Position numbers and translations under genes: made by a program. This document shows, one piece after another, positions 43,279-52,729 of a stretch of 64,000 nucleotides of DNA (its first letter is position 1; the number at the start of each line of letters is the position of its first letter). A model generated the notes under the pieces. It was given only the letters and a program-made list of their open reading frames with translations, was not told where the DNA came from and searched no databases. The DNA comes from JACVCS01 sp038328575 (GTDB lineage: Bacteria; Planctomycetota; Phycisphaerae; Phycisphaerales; UBA1924), in contig JBBQMD010000001.1 of the NCBI GenBank assembly GCA_038328575.1, positions 1 through 64,000 of the forward strand, written 5' to 3'.

Positions 43279-44457
43279 ATGAACGATCTGCTTGCGGCTG
43301 ATGAGTTTGGCATTGAGTGCGCCTTGGGCGGGTTTTGGATAGATCCCTGGCGGCCGGTGCCGGTGGCGGTGATCACGCACGCGCATGGCGATCATGCGCG
43401 GTTTGGCTCAGCGGTCTATCACGCCGCGGAGGGAAGCCGCGCGCTTCTAGACATTCGATTACGCAATCAGCGCGTGGTATATCACGCGTATCGCGAGGCG
43501 TTTGCGCTGCGCGACGCGGTAGTGTCGTTCCATCCTGCGGGGCACGTGCGCGGGTCGGCGCAGGTTCGGGTGGAGCCGCGCGGCGGCGGGCCGGTGTGGG
43601 TGGCGTCTGGTGATTACAAGCGCGCGCCGGATCCAACGTGCGAGCCGTTTGAGGTGGTGCGCTGCGACGGGTTCATCACGGAGGCAACCTTCGCGCTCCC
43701 GGCGTATCGGTGGGAGCCGACCGCGGCGATCTGCAACGAGATGCTGGATTGGTGGATGGAGAACCGCAAGGCGGGGCGCGCTTCGGTGCTATTCAGTTAT
43801 GCGCTGGGCAAGGCGCAGCGCGTGCTGGCGGAGTTGCGAGCGCAGGTGGCTCTGCGATTTGGCGAGACCGAGGCGGCGGAAGGGAGCGAGCGGTTCATGG
43901 TGTACACCCACGGCGCGGTGGAGCCGCTGGTAGAGGCGTACCGGCGCGAGGGCGTAAGGATGTTGCCGACGCGACGGGTGAGCGAGGCGGGTGGCGCAGG
44001 AACTGCGAGGGGTGCCGGGAGCGGCAAGAGGGAGCGCGGGGTGAATCTCTTTGCCGGTGCGCTGGTGATCGCGCCGCCCTCGGCGGCAGGGTCAGTGTGG
44101 ATGCGCCGATTCGGCGCCGATGCGCAGACGGCGTTCGCCTCCGGCTGGATGCGCATCCGCGGCGTGCGCCGGCGGCGCGGGTATGACCGGGGCTTTGTGC
44201 TGTCGGATCACGCCGACTGGCCGGACCTGCTGCGGACAATCGATGAGACCGGCGCACGCACGGTGCTGATGACCCACGGCAGCAGCGAGACGCTGGCCCG
44301 ATTCGTGCGCGAGACGCGCGGCGTGGATGCTCGCCCTCTGGAGACGCGATACACCGGTGAGGAGGAGATCGCGGCGGAGGAAGTTGTTGAGGGTGCGGGT
44401 GACGGGGATGCGGGGGGTGAGGCGAGCGACGCGGCCGCGACGGGTAGGAGGCCATGA
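43279..44457 (+). CDS. DNA ligase-associated metallo-beta-lactamase exonuclease
   Basis: This 392-residue metallo-beta-lactamase-fold nuclease has the motif THAHGDHARFG, then PAGHVRGSAQV, VASGDYKR and a C-terminal LSDHADWPDLL and THGSSETLAR, which match the SNM1/CPSF-type family found beside bacterial ATP-dependent ligases. It probably trims DNA ends before ligation. The stop overlaps the ligase start as ATGA, so the two proteins are made together. The last about 30 residues are an acidic Gly/Ala-rich tail. Confidence 0.88.
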   Translation: MNDLLAADEFGIECALGGFWIDPWRPVPVAVITHAHGDHARFGSAVYHAAEGSRALLDIRLRNQRVVYHAYREAFALRDAVVSFHPAGHVRGSAQVRVEPRGGGPVWVASGDYKRAPDPTCEPFEVVRCDGFITEATFALPAYRWEPTAAICNEMLDWWMENRKAGRASVLFSYALGKAQRVLAELRAQVALRFGETEAAEGSERFMVYTHGAVEPLVEAYRREGVRMLPTRRVSEAGGAGTARGAGSGKRERGVNLFAGALVIAPPSAAGSVWMRRFGADAQTAFASGWMRIRGVRRRRGYDRGFVLSDHADWPDLLRTIDETGARTVLMTHGSSETLARFVRETRGVDARPLETRYTGEEEIAAEEVVEGAGDGDAGGEASDAAATGRRP

Positions 44458-46238
44458 GGCGGTTCGCGGCGCTGTATGACGAGATTGATGCGACGACCTC
44501 GACGAACACCAAGGTCGAGGCGATGCGCTTGTACTTCGCGAGCGTGCCAGCGGAGGATGGGGCGTGGGGCGTGTACTTTCTGACGGGGCGGAAGCTGCGC
44601 CGGCTGTTGTCGTACGTGGAGCTGAAGCGGTGGGCCCAGGAGGAGAGCGGGCTGCCGGGTTGGTTGCTTGATGAGACGCGAGCCGCGGTCGGGGATCTGG
44701 CGGAGACGATCGCGCTGGTGCTGGACACGCGATACGGCGGCGGCGGCGCGGAGCGCAATCCCGCGACTGACGTCCGGAGCACGCCAGAGCGGCAACCAAC
44801 GGGCGATCTGGGCCTCGCGGCGTGGGTGGAGGCGGAGTTGCTGCCGCTGAGAACGATGGAGGCAGCGGAGCGGCGCGCGGTGGTCGTGCGATGGTGGCGC
44901 GAGTTTGATCGCGCTGGCGTGCTGGTGGTGAACAAGTTGTTGACGGGGGCGCTGCGGGTGGGCGTGTCCAAGACGCTGGTGATCCGGGCGCTGGCGGAGC
45001 ACTTTGGCGTGGAGCGCGACGCGGTGGCGCGCCGGATCCAGGGGGAGTTCAAGCCGACGCCGGGGTTCTTCGCGTCGATCGGCGAGGCGGACGACGGGCT
45101 CGTGGTGCGCCCGGAGCCGTTCTATCTCGCATCGCCAGTTGACGGCGACGCAAGGGCGCTGCGGGAGAAGCTTGGTCCGCGCGAGGACTGGCTGGCGGAG
45201 TACAAGTGGGACGGCATCCGAGCTCAGGCGGTGCGGCAAGGCCCGCACACGCTGCTCTGGTCGCGCGGCGAGGAACCGGTCTCCGACGCGTTCCCGGAGT
45301 TGGTCAGCGCACTCTCACGATTGCCCGACGGAGTGATTCTGGATGGCGAGATTTTGGCGCATGACGGGGCAGCGCCGCTGCCGTTTGCGACGTTGCAGAA
45401 GCGATTGGGGCGCAAGAGCGTGAGCCTTCGCACGATGGCAAAGCACCCGGTGGTGTTCATGGCGTATGACCTGCTGGCGGACGAGAAAGGGGCGCGGACG
45501 AGCGATGCGATCGAGGTGCGGCGCGAGGCGATGGAGAGGCTGATAGCCGAACTGGGTGCGGGGGGTGCGGGAAGTGCGGGGGGTGCGGGGGGTGCGGGAA
45601 GTGCGGGGGGTGCGGGAAGTGTGGGAGGTCGAGTGCGGGTTTCGGCGCTGGTCGGCGGCGGCACTTGGGAGGAGCTTGAAGCGGAGCGTTCGCGATCGCG
45701 GGTGGGGCGCGTGGAGGGCTTGATGTTGAAGCGGCGCGGCTCGGTGTACCGGGCCGGGCGGGTGCGAGGGGATTGGTGGAAGTGGAAGATCGAGCCGTAC
45801 ACGCTAGATCTGGTGATGACGTACGCCGAGCCGGGGAGCGGGCGGCGGGCGAACCTGCTGACGGACTACACGTTTGGCGTGTGGGTAGATCGACCCGGCG
45901 GCGAGCTGGTGACGCTGACCAAGGCGTATTCGGGGCTAGACGCGTCGGAGATCGCGCGGGTGGATGCCTGGGCCCGCGCGAACACGCTTGAGAAGTTCGG
46001 GCCGGTGCGGCGCGTCAAGCCCGAGCTTGTGTTTGAGCTGGCGTTCGAGGGGCTGCAATGGTCGCAGCGCCATCGCGCGGGGGTGGCGCTGCGGTTCCCG
46101 CGCATGGCCCGCTGGCGGACGGACAAAACGATCATGGATGCCGACACGCTGGCGACGGTGCGGGCGATGCTGGAGCCCGCGACGCCGGATGATGAGCAGA
46201 TGCTCCCGGGCGTGGAGTGGGGCGGACGGGGGCGATGA
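44454..46238 (+). CDS. ATP-dependent DNA ligase (exonuclease-associated type)
   Basis: This 594-residue ligase has an N-terminal helical DNA-binding domain, then the nucleotidyltransferase motif EYKWDGIRAQ (catalytic Lys about 251), motif III-like FMAYDLLA, motif IV EGLMLKRRGSVY, and motif V WWKWKIE. The OB-fold continues to FPRMARWRTDK. It is an ATP-dependent repair ligase distinct from NAD-dependent LigA. A Gly/Ala/Ser minisatellite (45555-45626) lies just before motif IV. It is coupled to the upstream exonuclease; the usual helicase and phosphoesterase partners are absent. Confidence 0.92.
   Translation: MRRFAALYDEIDATTSTNTKVEAMRLYFASVPAEDGAWGVYFLTGRKLRRLLSYVELKRWAQEESGLPGWLLDETRAAVGDLAETIALVLDTRYGGGGAERNPATDVRSTPERQPTGDLGLAAWVEAELLPLRTMEAAERRAVVVRWWREFDRAGVLVVNKLLTGALRVGVSKTLVIRALAEHFGVERDAVARRIQGEFKPTPGFFASIGEADDGLVVRPEPFYLASPVDGDARALREKLGPREDWLAEYKWDGIRAQAVRQGPHTLLWSRGEEPVSDAFPELVSALSRLPDGVILDGEILAHDGAAPLPFATLQKRLGRKSVSLRTMAKHPVVFMAYDLLADEKGARTSDAIEVRREAMERLIAELGAGGAGSAGGAGGAGSAGGAGSVGGRVRVSALVGGGTWEELEAERSRSRVGRVEGLMLKRRGSVYRAGRVRGDWWKWKIEPYTLDLVMTYAEPGSGRRANLLTDYTFGVWVDRPGGELVTLTKAYSGLDASEIARVDAWARANTLEKFGPVRRVKPELVFELAFEGLQWSQRHRAGVALRFPRMARWRTDKTIMDADTLATVRAMLEPATPDDEQMLPGVEWGGRGR
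45555..45626 (+). repeat. 9-bp coding minisatellite inside the DNA ligase
   Basis: Eight units of 9 bp (GGTGCGGGG, GGTGCGGGA, AGTGCGGGG and variants) encode alternating Gly-Ala-Gly and Ser-Ala-Gly. Because the period is a multiple of three, changes in copy number would keep the frame. Confidence 0.9.
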
Positions 46239-46343
46239 GTGCGGGTATGCTGGGCTCGCTCACGAGCAGTGGGCGGCGGTAAGATTCGGTCCGGCGAGCC
46301 GCGCGTGTCGGTGATCTATGTTCACAATGCAAGGAGCAAGCGG

Positions 46344-46739
46344 ATGAGCCAGAGCGAAAGTTCCAAGATGGCGTCGTCCAAAGGGATGTTCTGGACGGGG
46401 GTTGCGATCAGTGCACTGCCGACGCTCACGCTGCTAGCCTCCGCAGTCGCGAAGCTGGCGATGACGCCGAAGCCGGAGGATCTGGCTCCTATCGGGTGGG
46501 AGGTGAGCAAGATTGTCCCGCTTGCGGTCATCGAACTCGCGTGTACGGTGCTGTACATTTTCCCGCGCACGGCGGTGCTCGGAGCCATCCTGCTGACCGG
46601 CTACATGGGCGGCGCGATCGCGACGCACGTGCGCGTTGGCGAGATGTTCGTCATTCAGGCGCTGATCGGCGTTCTGCTGTGGCTCGGGCTCTACCTGCGC
46701 GATGCGCGGCTGCGCCAACTGATCCCCCTGCGGGCTTGA
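46344..46739 (+). CDS. DoxX-like four-helix membrane protein
   Basis: This 131-residue protein has four hydrophobic segments (about 13-33, 50-70, 72-90, 98-116) and the pattern LLTGYMGGAIATHVRVG near 80-96, typical of DoxX-like small membrane proteins. The cellular role is unknown. ATG 46344 has AAGGAG 7 nt upstream. It lies between the ligase gene and the Gld-like ABC cluster and is probably independent of both. Confidence 0.72.
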   Translation: MSQSESSKMASSKGMFWTGVAISALPTLTLLASAVAKLAMTPKPEDLAPIGWEVSKIVPLAVIELACTVLYIFPRTAVLGAILLTGYMGGAIATHVRVGEMFVIQALIGVLLWLGLYLRDARLRQLIPLRA

Positions 46740-46779
46740 TTGTCACTTGCACCCCTGCCGCGTCCCTACGCTCCACGCG

Positions 46780-47907
46780 ATGATCGAGGTTGATCGCGTC
46801 AGCAAGCAGTTCGCAGGCCCGGTTGGCGGCGTGATGGCGGTGCGCGACGTCTCGCTCAGCGTGCTGGGCGGCGCGGTGACGGGCCTCCTCGGGCCGAACG
46901 GCGCGGGCAAGACCACGCTGATCCGGATGATCACGGGCTTTCTGACCCCCACCAGCGGGCGCGTGCGGGTCTGCGGGCACGACGCGATCGAGGACTCGGG
47001 GCCAGCCCGGCGTTGCATTGGCTTTCTGCCCGAGTCGGCGCCGCTGTATCCGGAGATGCGCGTGCGGCAGTTTTTGGCGTATCGCGCCAGCGTGTTCAGC
47101 GTCCCGGGACCCGAGCGCCGGGGCGCGATCGACCGTGCGCTTGAGCGCTGCGAAGTGACGGACGTGCAGGACCGGCGGATCGGGCAGTTGAGTAAGGGGT
47201 ATCGACAACGCGTCGGCCTCGCGGCGGCGATCCTGCATCGCCCGCCAGTGTTAATTCTGGACGAGCCCAGCAGCGGGCTGGACCCAGCGCAGATCCGCGC
47301 GCTACGACAAACGATCCGCGAGTTGGCCAGCGAGCCGCTGGATGGCGAGGTCGCGCGCGCGACGGGATTGACGCGACGCGTGGTGCTGCTCAGCAGCCAT
47401 TCGCTGCCGGAGGTGCGGGCGACGTGTGACCGGATTGTGATCATGGCGCGCGGGCAGGTGCGCGCGTCGGGGGCGCCGGATGAGTTGCTGGAGCCGCTGC
47501 GGGCGGCCGCGGCGTGGCGGGTGGAGGTGAGTGCTTCGGGATCGCAGCCGATGCATCTGGCGCGCGAGGTGCTCCAGCGGATCGGAGCGCGGGTGCTGTC
47601 GTGTGAACCGACGAGCGATCGCGGCGTCGTTGCGCGAGTCGAGATGCACGGGAGCGAGGCGGTTGCGGCACTCGCAGCGAGCGAGGGTCTTCCGCAGGGC
47701 GCGGGTGGGGCGGGCGGCGTGCTGGGTCATCCGGGGGAAGCCATTGCAGGGGCAATGTCCGCGGCGGGATTCGCGATTCGCACGCTGGCCCGCGAAGAGC
47801 CGACGCTCGAAGACGTGTTCCTCGCAGCGGTCGAAGATCGGGTGGCGGCGAGCTCGACGGTTGATTCCAGGAGCGAACCGGTGTTGCCGAGCGGGGAGGT
47901 CCCGTGA
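46780..47907 (+). CDS. ABC transporter ATP-binding protein (GldA-like)
   Basis: This 375-residue ATPase has Walker A GPNGAGKTTL, signature LSKGYRQRVGLAAAI, Walker B PVLILDEPSSGLD and the switch His in SSHS. A C-terminal domain of about 120 residues follows. Together with the next two genes it matches the GldA-GldF-GldG arrangement. I start at ATG 46780. The stop overlaps the permease start as GTGA. Confidence 0.88.
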   Translation: MIEVDRVSKQFAGPVGGVMAVRDVSLSVLGGAVTGLLGPNGAGKTTLIRMITGFLTPTSGRVRVCGHDAIEDSGPARRCIGFLPESAPLYPEMRVRQFLAYRASVFSVPGPERRGAIDRALERCEVTDVQDRRIGQLSKGYRQRVGLAAAILHRPPVLILDEPSSGLDPAQIRALRQTIRELASEPLDGEVARATGLTRRVVLLSSHSLPEVRATCDRIVIMARGQVRASGAPDELLEPLRAAAAWRVEVSASGSQPMHLAREVLQRIGARVLSCEPTSDRGVVARVEMHGSEAVAALAASEGLPQGAGGAGGVLGHPGEAIAGAMSAAGFAIRTLAREEPTLEDVFLAAVEDRVAASSTVDSRSEPVLPSGEVP

Positions 47908-48620
47908 GCGCTGTGGCGACCATCGCGATACGCGAGTATCGGGCGTTCTTCCAGCTCCCGCTGGGCTGGATCATCGTGGCGCTCACGCTGCTGGGCTCCG
48001 GCTTCGCGTTCACAAACGCGACGTTGATCCCGGGTCAACCGGCGTCGATGCGCGATTTCTTTGCCTTCTGGTGGTTCATCCTGGCGATCATCGCGCCGGC
48101 GATCTCGATGCGATTGTTCAGCGAGGAGCTGAGATCGGGGACGTTTGAGCCGCTGATGAGCAGCCCGGTGAGCGAGTTGAGTGTCGTGGCGGGGAAGTAT
48201 CTGGGCGCGCTGCTGCTGCTGCTGACGTGCCTGGCGCCGACGCTGGCGTACGTGCTGGTGCTAGGCGCGCTGACGCGACCGGACTACGGGCCGATCTTTG
48301 CGGGGTATCTGGGCGTGGTGCTCGCTGGTGGTTTGTATCTAGCGATCGGGCTGCTGTTCAGCGCGCTGACGAGCAGTCAGACGCTGGCGTTCTTGGCGAC
48401 GATGTTCGTCCTGATCGGCGTTGAGCTGGCGATCGCGTACGGCTCTTCGCAACTTCCGGCGCGCGCTGCTCGGGCGGTGAGCGAGCTCTCGGCCAACGCG
48501 CGGATCGCGGACTTTTCCAAGGGCGTCGTGGATACTGGCAACGTCGCATACTTCGCCATCGTGTCGGCATGGCTGATCGGCATCGCGGCGATTGTGCTTC
48601 GAGCCCGGAGGTGGCGCTGA
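47904..48620 (+). CDS. ABC transporter permease (GldF-like)
   Basis: This 238-residue, six-helix permease begins VATIAIREYRAFFQLPLGWIIVAL and has FSEELRSGTFEPLMSSPVSELSVVAGKYLG, the coupling region of the ABC-2/GldF group. The GTG start at 47904 has GGGGAGG 4 nt upstream and overlaps the ATPase stop by 4 nt. Its own stop overlaps the next start (TGATG), so the three proteins are coupled. Confidence 0.88.
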   Translation: MSAVATIAIREYRAFFQLPLGWIIVALTLLGSGFAFTNATLIPGQPASMRDFFAFWWFILAIIAPAISMRLFSEELRSGTFEPLMSSPVSELSVVAGKYLGALLLLLTCLAPTLAYVLVLGALTRPDYGPIFAGYLGVVLAGGLYLAIGLLFSALTSSQTLAFLATMFVLIGVELAIAYGSSQLPARAARAVSELSANARIADFSKGVVDTGNVAYFAIVSAWLIGIAAIVLRARRWR

Positions 48621-50878
48621 TGGAAGACAACGCACCGCAAGCACCGATCTCGGGCCACCGCTCGCGCTACGCGTTCCAGGCGTTTGTTGTCTTCTTCGCG
48701 CTAACGATGATCGCGGGGCTCAGTCTCGTGCTGACCAGCGACGCCCGCCTGTCGCGCCGCTTTGACCTCACGGCGACGCGAGCGCACGAGCTCTCGCCCA
48801 TGACTCGCACGATCCTGGGCGAGTTGCTCGGGCCGACGCGCTTGGTGGTGATCGCGAATCTGTCGCAGAGCGACGCCCAGAGTCGGCGACGGATGCAAGA
48901 CGTGCTCGACAAGTTCTCGCGCGGGTCAGATCTGCTCTCGGTCGATGTGATCGATGTATCGACTCCATCGGACGCGGCGCGATTTGATGCGCTGATGCGA
49001 GAGCTGGGTGAGAACGAGCGCCCGCTGATCGAGCGCCACGTCAGCGCGATTCGTGGCGCACTCGAGGCGAGCAACACGCTGGCGACCGCTTCGGACCAGA
49101 CCGTGATCTCCGTCGAGGCGATGAGCAAGATTCTGGAGGCCAGCGTCACGACGAACGCGTCGCTGCCCGCAAGCGAGCGGACCCGCGCGATCGACCAGCT
49201 TCGCGGCGCGACGTCACAGGAACTGGCGCTGTTTCGCGCCATCGGCGAGCAGCTTCGTTCCGGCGTCGCGCGCGCGGAGAAGCTGCTCTCTGAGAACGCG
49301 GCGCCGATGAGCGTGCCGAAGGTGGACGAGGCGGCGGGCGCAGTTCGCGAGGTGATGCGGGCGTCGCTCCCTCGACTGGCGCAGGCGGCAGAAGAGGCGG
49401 AGCGCCGGGCGCGGCCGGAGACCAAGGACGTCAGCCCGCAGATGCGCGAGGAGGCGGCGAAGCTGGCGATGACGCTGAACCCCGCGCGAGACGGCGCAGC
49501 TCGCGCGGTGGCGCAGTTGGAATCGCTGCCGAAGGTGCGGTCGCTGACGATCGCCAAGGCGCTGAGCCGCACACAGGCGGCGCTGGTCATCGGGCCGGGG
49601 GGCAAGGCAGGCGAGCCGGCGCGGGTCACGGCGGTGCCGATTGACGAACTGTTGCCGGTGCCACAAGTCACAACCGATGGCAAGCTCATCGCGCCGCCGG
49701 ATCAGCGCCAGCGCGCCGAAGAGCGACTCACCGCGGCGATGGTCGCGATGACCGGGCGGGCCCGCCCGCTGGCAGTGGTCATGCACAGCGTCGCGCAGCG
49801 CGGGGCCTTGGCGGGGGGCGAGCTGCGGCAACTGGTGGAGATGCTCGCGGTCCGCGGGATTGATTGCGAGGAGTGGGCGGTGGCGGTGTCTTTGAACATG
49901 CCGCAGAGCGTGGTCGATGCGGCGGCGGCGAATCGGCCGGTCGTGTTCGTGGTGATCGGGCAGGAGGCGACGACGCTGGAATCGGCGACGCAAGTCGGGA
50001 ACCTTGCGAAGGCGGCGCAGACGCTCTTTGAGGACGGGCGCGCCGTGATGCTGAATGTCAGCGTGTCGTCAACGCGAGCCGCGGGGGCGGCGGATGCGAT
50101 GGTGAGTTTTCTGACGCCGCTGGGGCTCAACGTCGAGTCGGGCAAGCCGCTGATGGTCGAGTCGCTCGCGGCGGCGCGCCGCCAGGTCTCCAGCGTGATG
50201 CAGATGACCAGCGCGCGAACGCCGCACGCGATCGCGCCAGCGATCGAGGGATTGACGCTGCGGTTGGCGTGGTGCGTGCCGCTGCGGATCGCTCCGCCCC
50301 CCACCTCCCCCACCCCCCCCACCCCCGCTGCCGGCGACGCGGGCACGCCGGAGATTCGGGCAGTGATCTCGATCCCGGCGACGCAGGGCGTGTGGGCCGA
50401 GAGCGAGTGGCAGACGTTTCGCTCGCTGAGCGATCAGCAGCGAGCGACCATGAGCCGAGCGCCGGCGTTTGACAGCCCGAGCGATGACGACGCGGGGGTA
50501 TCGAAGGGCGCTGAGGGGGCGGGCGCGGATTGGGTCCTCGCGGCGTCCATCGAGCGCATGCTCCCACGCGGGGATAAGCAGCGAGCGCTCGTGTTTGGAT
50601 CCAACTCCTGGTTCATCGACACCATGGCGGCGCAGCGCACGAACGTGGACGGGCGCGAGTCGCTGGCGTTCCCGGGCAACTGGGAACTCTTCGTCGCCAG
50701 CATCAACTGGCTGGCGGGACGCGACGAACTCATCCAGCGCGGCGTAACCGCGACCAGCGTTGCGACCATCCCGAACCTCACGGATCCGCAGCTCGGCGCC
50801 CTGCGCTGGGGCCTGACGCTCGGTCTGCCGGTGCTGGTGCTGCTGGTGGGCGCGGCGTGGCGCATGTGGCGGGGGTAA
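48620..50878 (+). CDS. GldG-like auxiliary subunit of the ABC transporter
   Basis: This 752-residue protein has one N-terminal helix (AFQAFVVFFALTMIAGLSLVL, about 18-38), a long periplasmic part and a C-terminal helix (LGLPVLVLLVGAAWRMW). The early segment RRFDLTATRAHELSPMTRTIL is the signature of the ABC_transp_aux/GldG family (D-x-T...LSxxTxxxL). A low-complexity Pro/Thr stretch (PPPTSPTPPTP) lies near residue 563, encoded by a C-rich tract. In Bacteroidota the homologue is needed for gliding; the role here is unknown and may concern envelope transport. Confidence 0.85.
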   Translation: MEDNAPQAPISGHRSRYAFQAFVVFFALTMIAGLSLVLTSDARLSRRFDLTATRAHELSPMTRTILGELLGPTRLVVIANLSQSDAQSRRRMQDVLDKFSRGSDLLSVDVIDVSTPSDAARFDALMRELGENERPLIERHVSAIRGALEASNTLATASDQTVISVEAMSKILEASVTTNASLPASERTRAIDQLRGATSQELALFRAIGEQLRSGVARAEKLLSENAAPMSVPKVDEAAGAVREVMRASLPRLAQAAEEAERRARPETKDVSPQMREEAAKLAMTLNPARDGAARAVAQLESLPKVRSLTIAKALSRTQAALVIGPGGKAGEPARVTAVPIDELLPVPQVTTDGKLIAPPDQRQRAEERLTAAMVAMTGRARPLAVVMHSVAQRGALAGGELRQLVEMLAVRGIDCEEWAVAVSLNMPQSVVDAAAANRPVVFVVIGQEATTLESATQVGNLAKAAQTLFEDGRAVMLNVSVSSTRAAGAADAMVSFLTPLGLNVESGKPLMVESLAAARRQVSSVMQMTSARTPHAIAPAIEGLTLRLAWCVPLRIAPPPTSPTPPTPAAGDAGTPEIRAVISIPATQGVWAESEWQTFRSLSDQQRATMSRAPAFDSPSDDDAGVSKGAEGAGADWVLAASIERMLPRGDKQRALVFGSNSWFIDTMAAQRTNVDGRESLAFPGNWELFVASINWLAGRDELIQRGVTATSVATIPNLTDPQLGALRWGLTLGLPVLVLLVGAAWRMWRG

Positions 50879-51031
50879 GACGACTTGACGTGGCTCGTCG
50901 GCGATGGCGAAGTGGGCACAAAGTGGTCGCTGGGCGCACTTAGCGAGGCACGCGCCCGCGAAGCCAGCACCGTCGCGCGTTGACTCAATGAAACTCGACC
51001 ATCTGGGCAATCCCGGCGAACGCTCGCGCGA

Positions 51032-51565
51032 TTACTTCTTGCCGCTCTCTCGCTGCTTAGCCTCTTCGATGAGCGTCCAGGCCGGCGCGGGGTTGTGGCG
51101 AATGACGTTGCGTCCGCAGTCGGGGCAGGCGGTCTCTCCCGCGTTCTCGTTCTCATACTGCTTGACGAAGACAAGCGTGGGGGTGGACTTCACCTTGCCG
51201 TCGCGGGTGTAGTAGCACCGCTCGGCGGGGTACAGCGTGCGCTGACCGGTCTTGGGGTTCATGTAGGGAAAGGCGCTGTTGTCCTCGCCGATCGAGAAGT
51301 TGCTGAAGGACTCTCCGGTCTTTGAATCCACGACTTCGCGATAGAGCGAGTTACTTGCCAGATCAGGCCCGCCTGAGGTGAGCTGGTAGTAGCCAAAGAT
51401 CGTCGCGGCGATGAGGCAGACGACCGCGAAGCCGGCCTTCAAGGTGTCTTTGTTCAGTACTGACGGGCCGGCGCTGCCGCGCCCGCTTGACTGTGTAGCA
51501 GCCGAGCCCTGCGGCGTGGTGCTGTCATCGAGCAACGAGGGGAGCCGACTGCCTGCTGTGCTCAT
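51032..51565 (-). CDS. Membrane-anchored protein with CPDCG motif, function unknown
   Basis: This 177-residue protein has a polar Ser/Gly-rich N-terminus, one transmembrane helix (LKAGFAVVCLIAATIFGYY, about 42-60) and a soluble domain with a CPDCGRN motif near 145 that may bind metal. ATG 51565 has GAGG 8 nt upstream. It lies 45 nt downstream of the prepilin-like gene on the same strand, so they are probably co-transcribed. Confidence 0.65.
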   Translation of the reverse strand: MSTAGSRLPSLLDDSTTPQGSAATQSSGRGSAGPSVLNKDTLKAGFAVVCLIAATIFGYYQLTSGGPDLASNSLYREVVDSKTGESFSNFSIGEDNSAFPYMNPKTGQRTLYPAERCYYTRDGKVKSTPTLVFVKQYENENAGETACPDCGRNVIRHNPAPAWTLIEEAKQRESGKK

Positions 51566-51610
51566 GCGAAGTACCTCGCGTGAAGGAGTTGGTGTGAGAA
51601 GGACGAGAGA

Positions 51611-52729
51611 TCAGGGAACGGTGTACCGGCCGGTGGTCGCGGTCTGCTTTGGAAAGAGGCTTCGTGTCGCAACCCAGAACTGGTTGGGGTTGCCGAGGCT
51701 GGTGCCCGTAGGGAACCACATGTCGGGGTTGGTGGCCTCGTCGTCCTTCATGGTCTTGACAGAGCCATCGCCAAAGGCGACGTTGCCGAGGTAGATGCCG
51801 TCGGTTCCGCTGCGATTGCGGGTGCCATGGCGGAAGGCGTAGCCACGTGCGTCGATGCGCGCGCCGGATGTAACGGCGCCGCGGTTGGCTTCGCCCGGGG
51901 CGCCGGAGCGATCAAGCTCCTTGCTTTGATTTTGCCAGGGGCCAACGCCGCCGAACGCCCCGCCGAAGGCCGCGTTCATGGCGAAATCAAAGTCGGGCTG
52001 CTCGGCGCCGGTGGCGTAGCGGTGGCCCTCGAAGAAGAGAGCCTTCATAGAAGGTGGGCCGATCCGATTGAAGTTCGGGCGATAGCCCTTTCGATCCGCG
52101 TCGGGGCGTGGAGCGGTGCCGAAGGGGCTGGAGTCAGTCGTCGACGTGAACTGCGTTGACATGTTGTACGCGATCATTCGTCCATTGGTGATCGGCGCGC
52201 CGCCAGCGTTGAAGACCTCGGCCGTGATTCGATTGGAAGGGCACTGGAAGACGCCAACGCTTGAACGGTACCAGTCGAAACGAGCCGCACGCTCGGCCTG
52301 GCCCTGGGTCGCGGCCCCGTCGTTGGGGCCGGTGAGGCCCATCATCAGGGCGAGGGGACCCATGAAATCCCAGCTCTGGACGGCGATGCCATTGAAGCGC
52401 CCGCCGCGAGGTGGGCCATTCTGAAACGCAGGGGGAATGTCGGCCCAGTTAAAGCAGTCGCGCCCGCTGGTGGCCGGGCTGCCGACAAGTTGATCCTTGT
52501 AATCGTTGCCGTAGGCGACGGCGGCCTGAACCATCGCACGGGGGTTGGCGGAGCAGACAAGGGTGCGGGCGGAGTTGCGGGCAGCGCTGAGGGCCGGCAA
52601 AAGCAGACTGATCAGCAGCGCGATGATCGCGATGACGACGAGCAACTCGATCAGCGTGAAACCCACGCGGGCGTGAGCGGATATGTGAGTACGGGGCGTG
52701 CGTAGGTCGTGCATGGGTCGGACACTCAT
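51611..52729 (-). CDS. Prepilin-type N-terminal cleavage/methylation protein (pseudopilin-like)
   Basis: This 372-residue protein has the type IV prepilin signal GFTLIELLVVIAIIALLISLLLP (about 23-45), cut after Gly by a prepilin peptidase. The C-terminal motif RHGTRNR...NVAFGDGSVKTM resembles the H-x-DG motif of the large pseudopilin-like families in Planctomycetota. The start at ATG 52729 follows GAGG at 9 nt. Such proteins are exported by type II-like systems; the specific role is unknown. Confidence 0.9.
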   Translation of the reverse strand: MSVRPMHDLRTPRTHISAHARVGFTLIELLVVIAIIALLISLLLPALSAARNSARTLVCSANPRAMVQAAVAYGNDYKDQLVGSPATSGRDCFNWADIPPAFQNGPPRGGRFNGIAVQSWDFMGPLALMMGLTGPNDGAATQGQAERAARFDWYRSSVGVFQCPSNRITAEVFNAGGAPITNGRMIAYNMSTQFTSTTDSSPFGTAPRPDADRKGYRPNFNRIGPPSMKALFFEGHRYATGAEQPDFDFAMNAAFGGAFGGVGPWQNQSKELDRSGAPGEANRGAVTSGARIDARGYAFRHGTRNRSGTDGIYLGNVAFGDGSVKTMKDDEATNPDMWFPTGTSLGNPNQFWVATRSLFPKQTATTGRYTVP

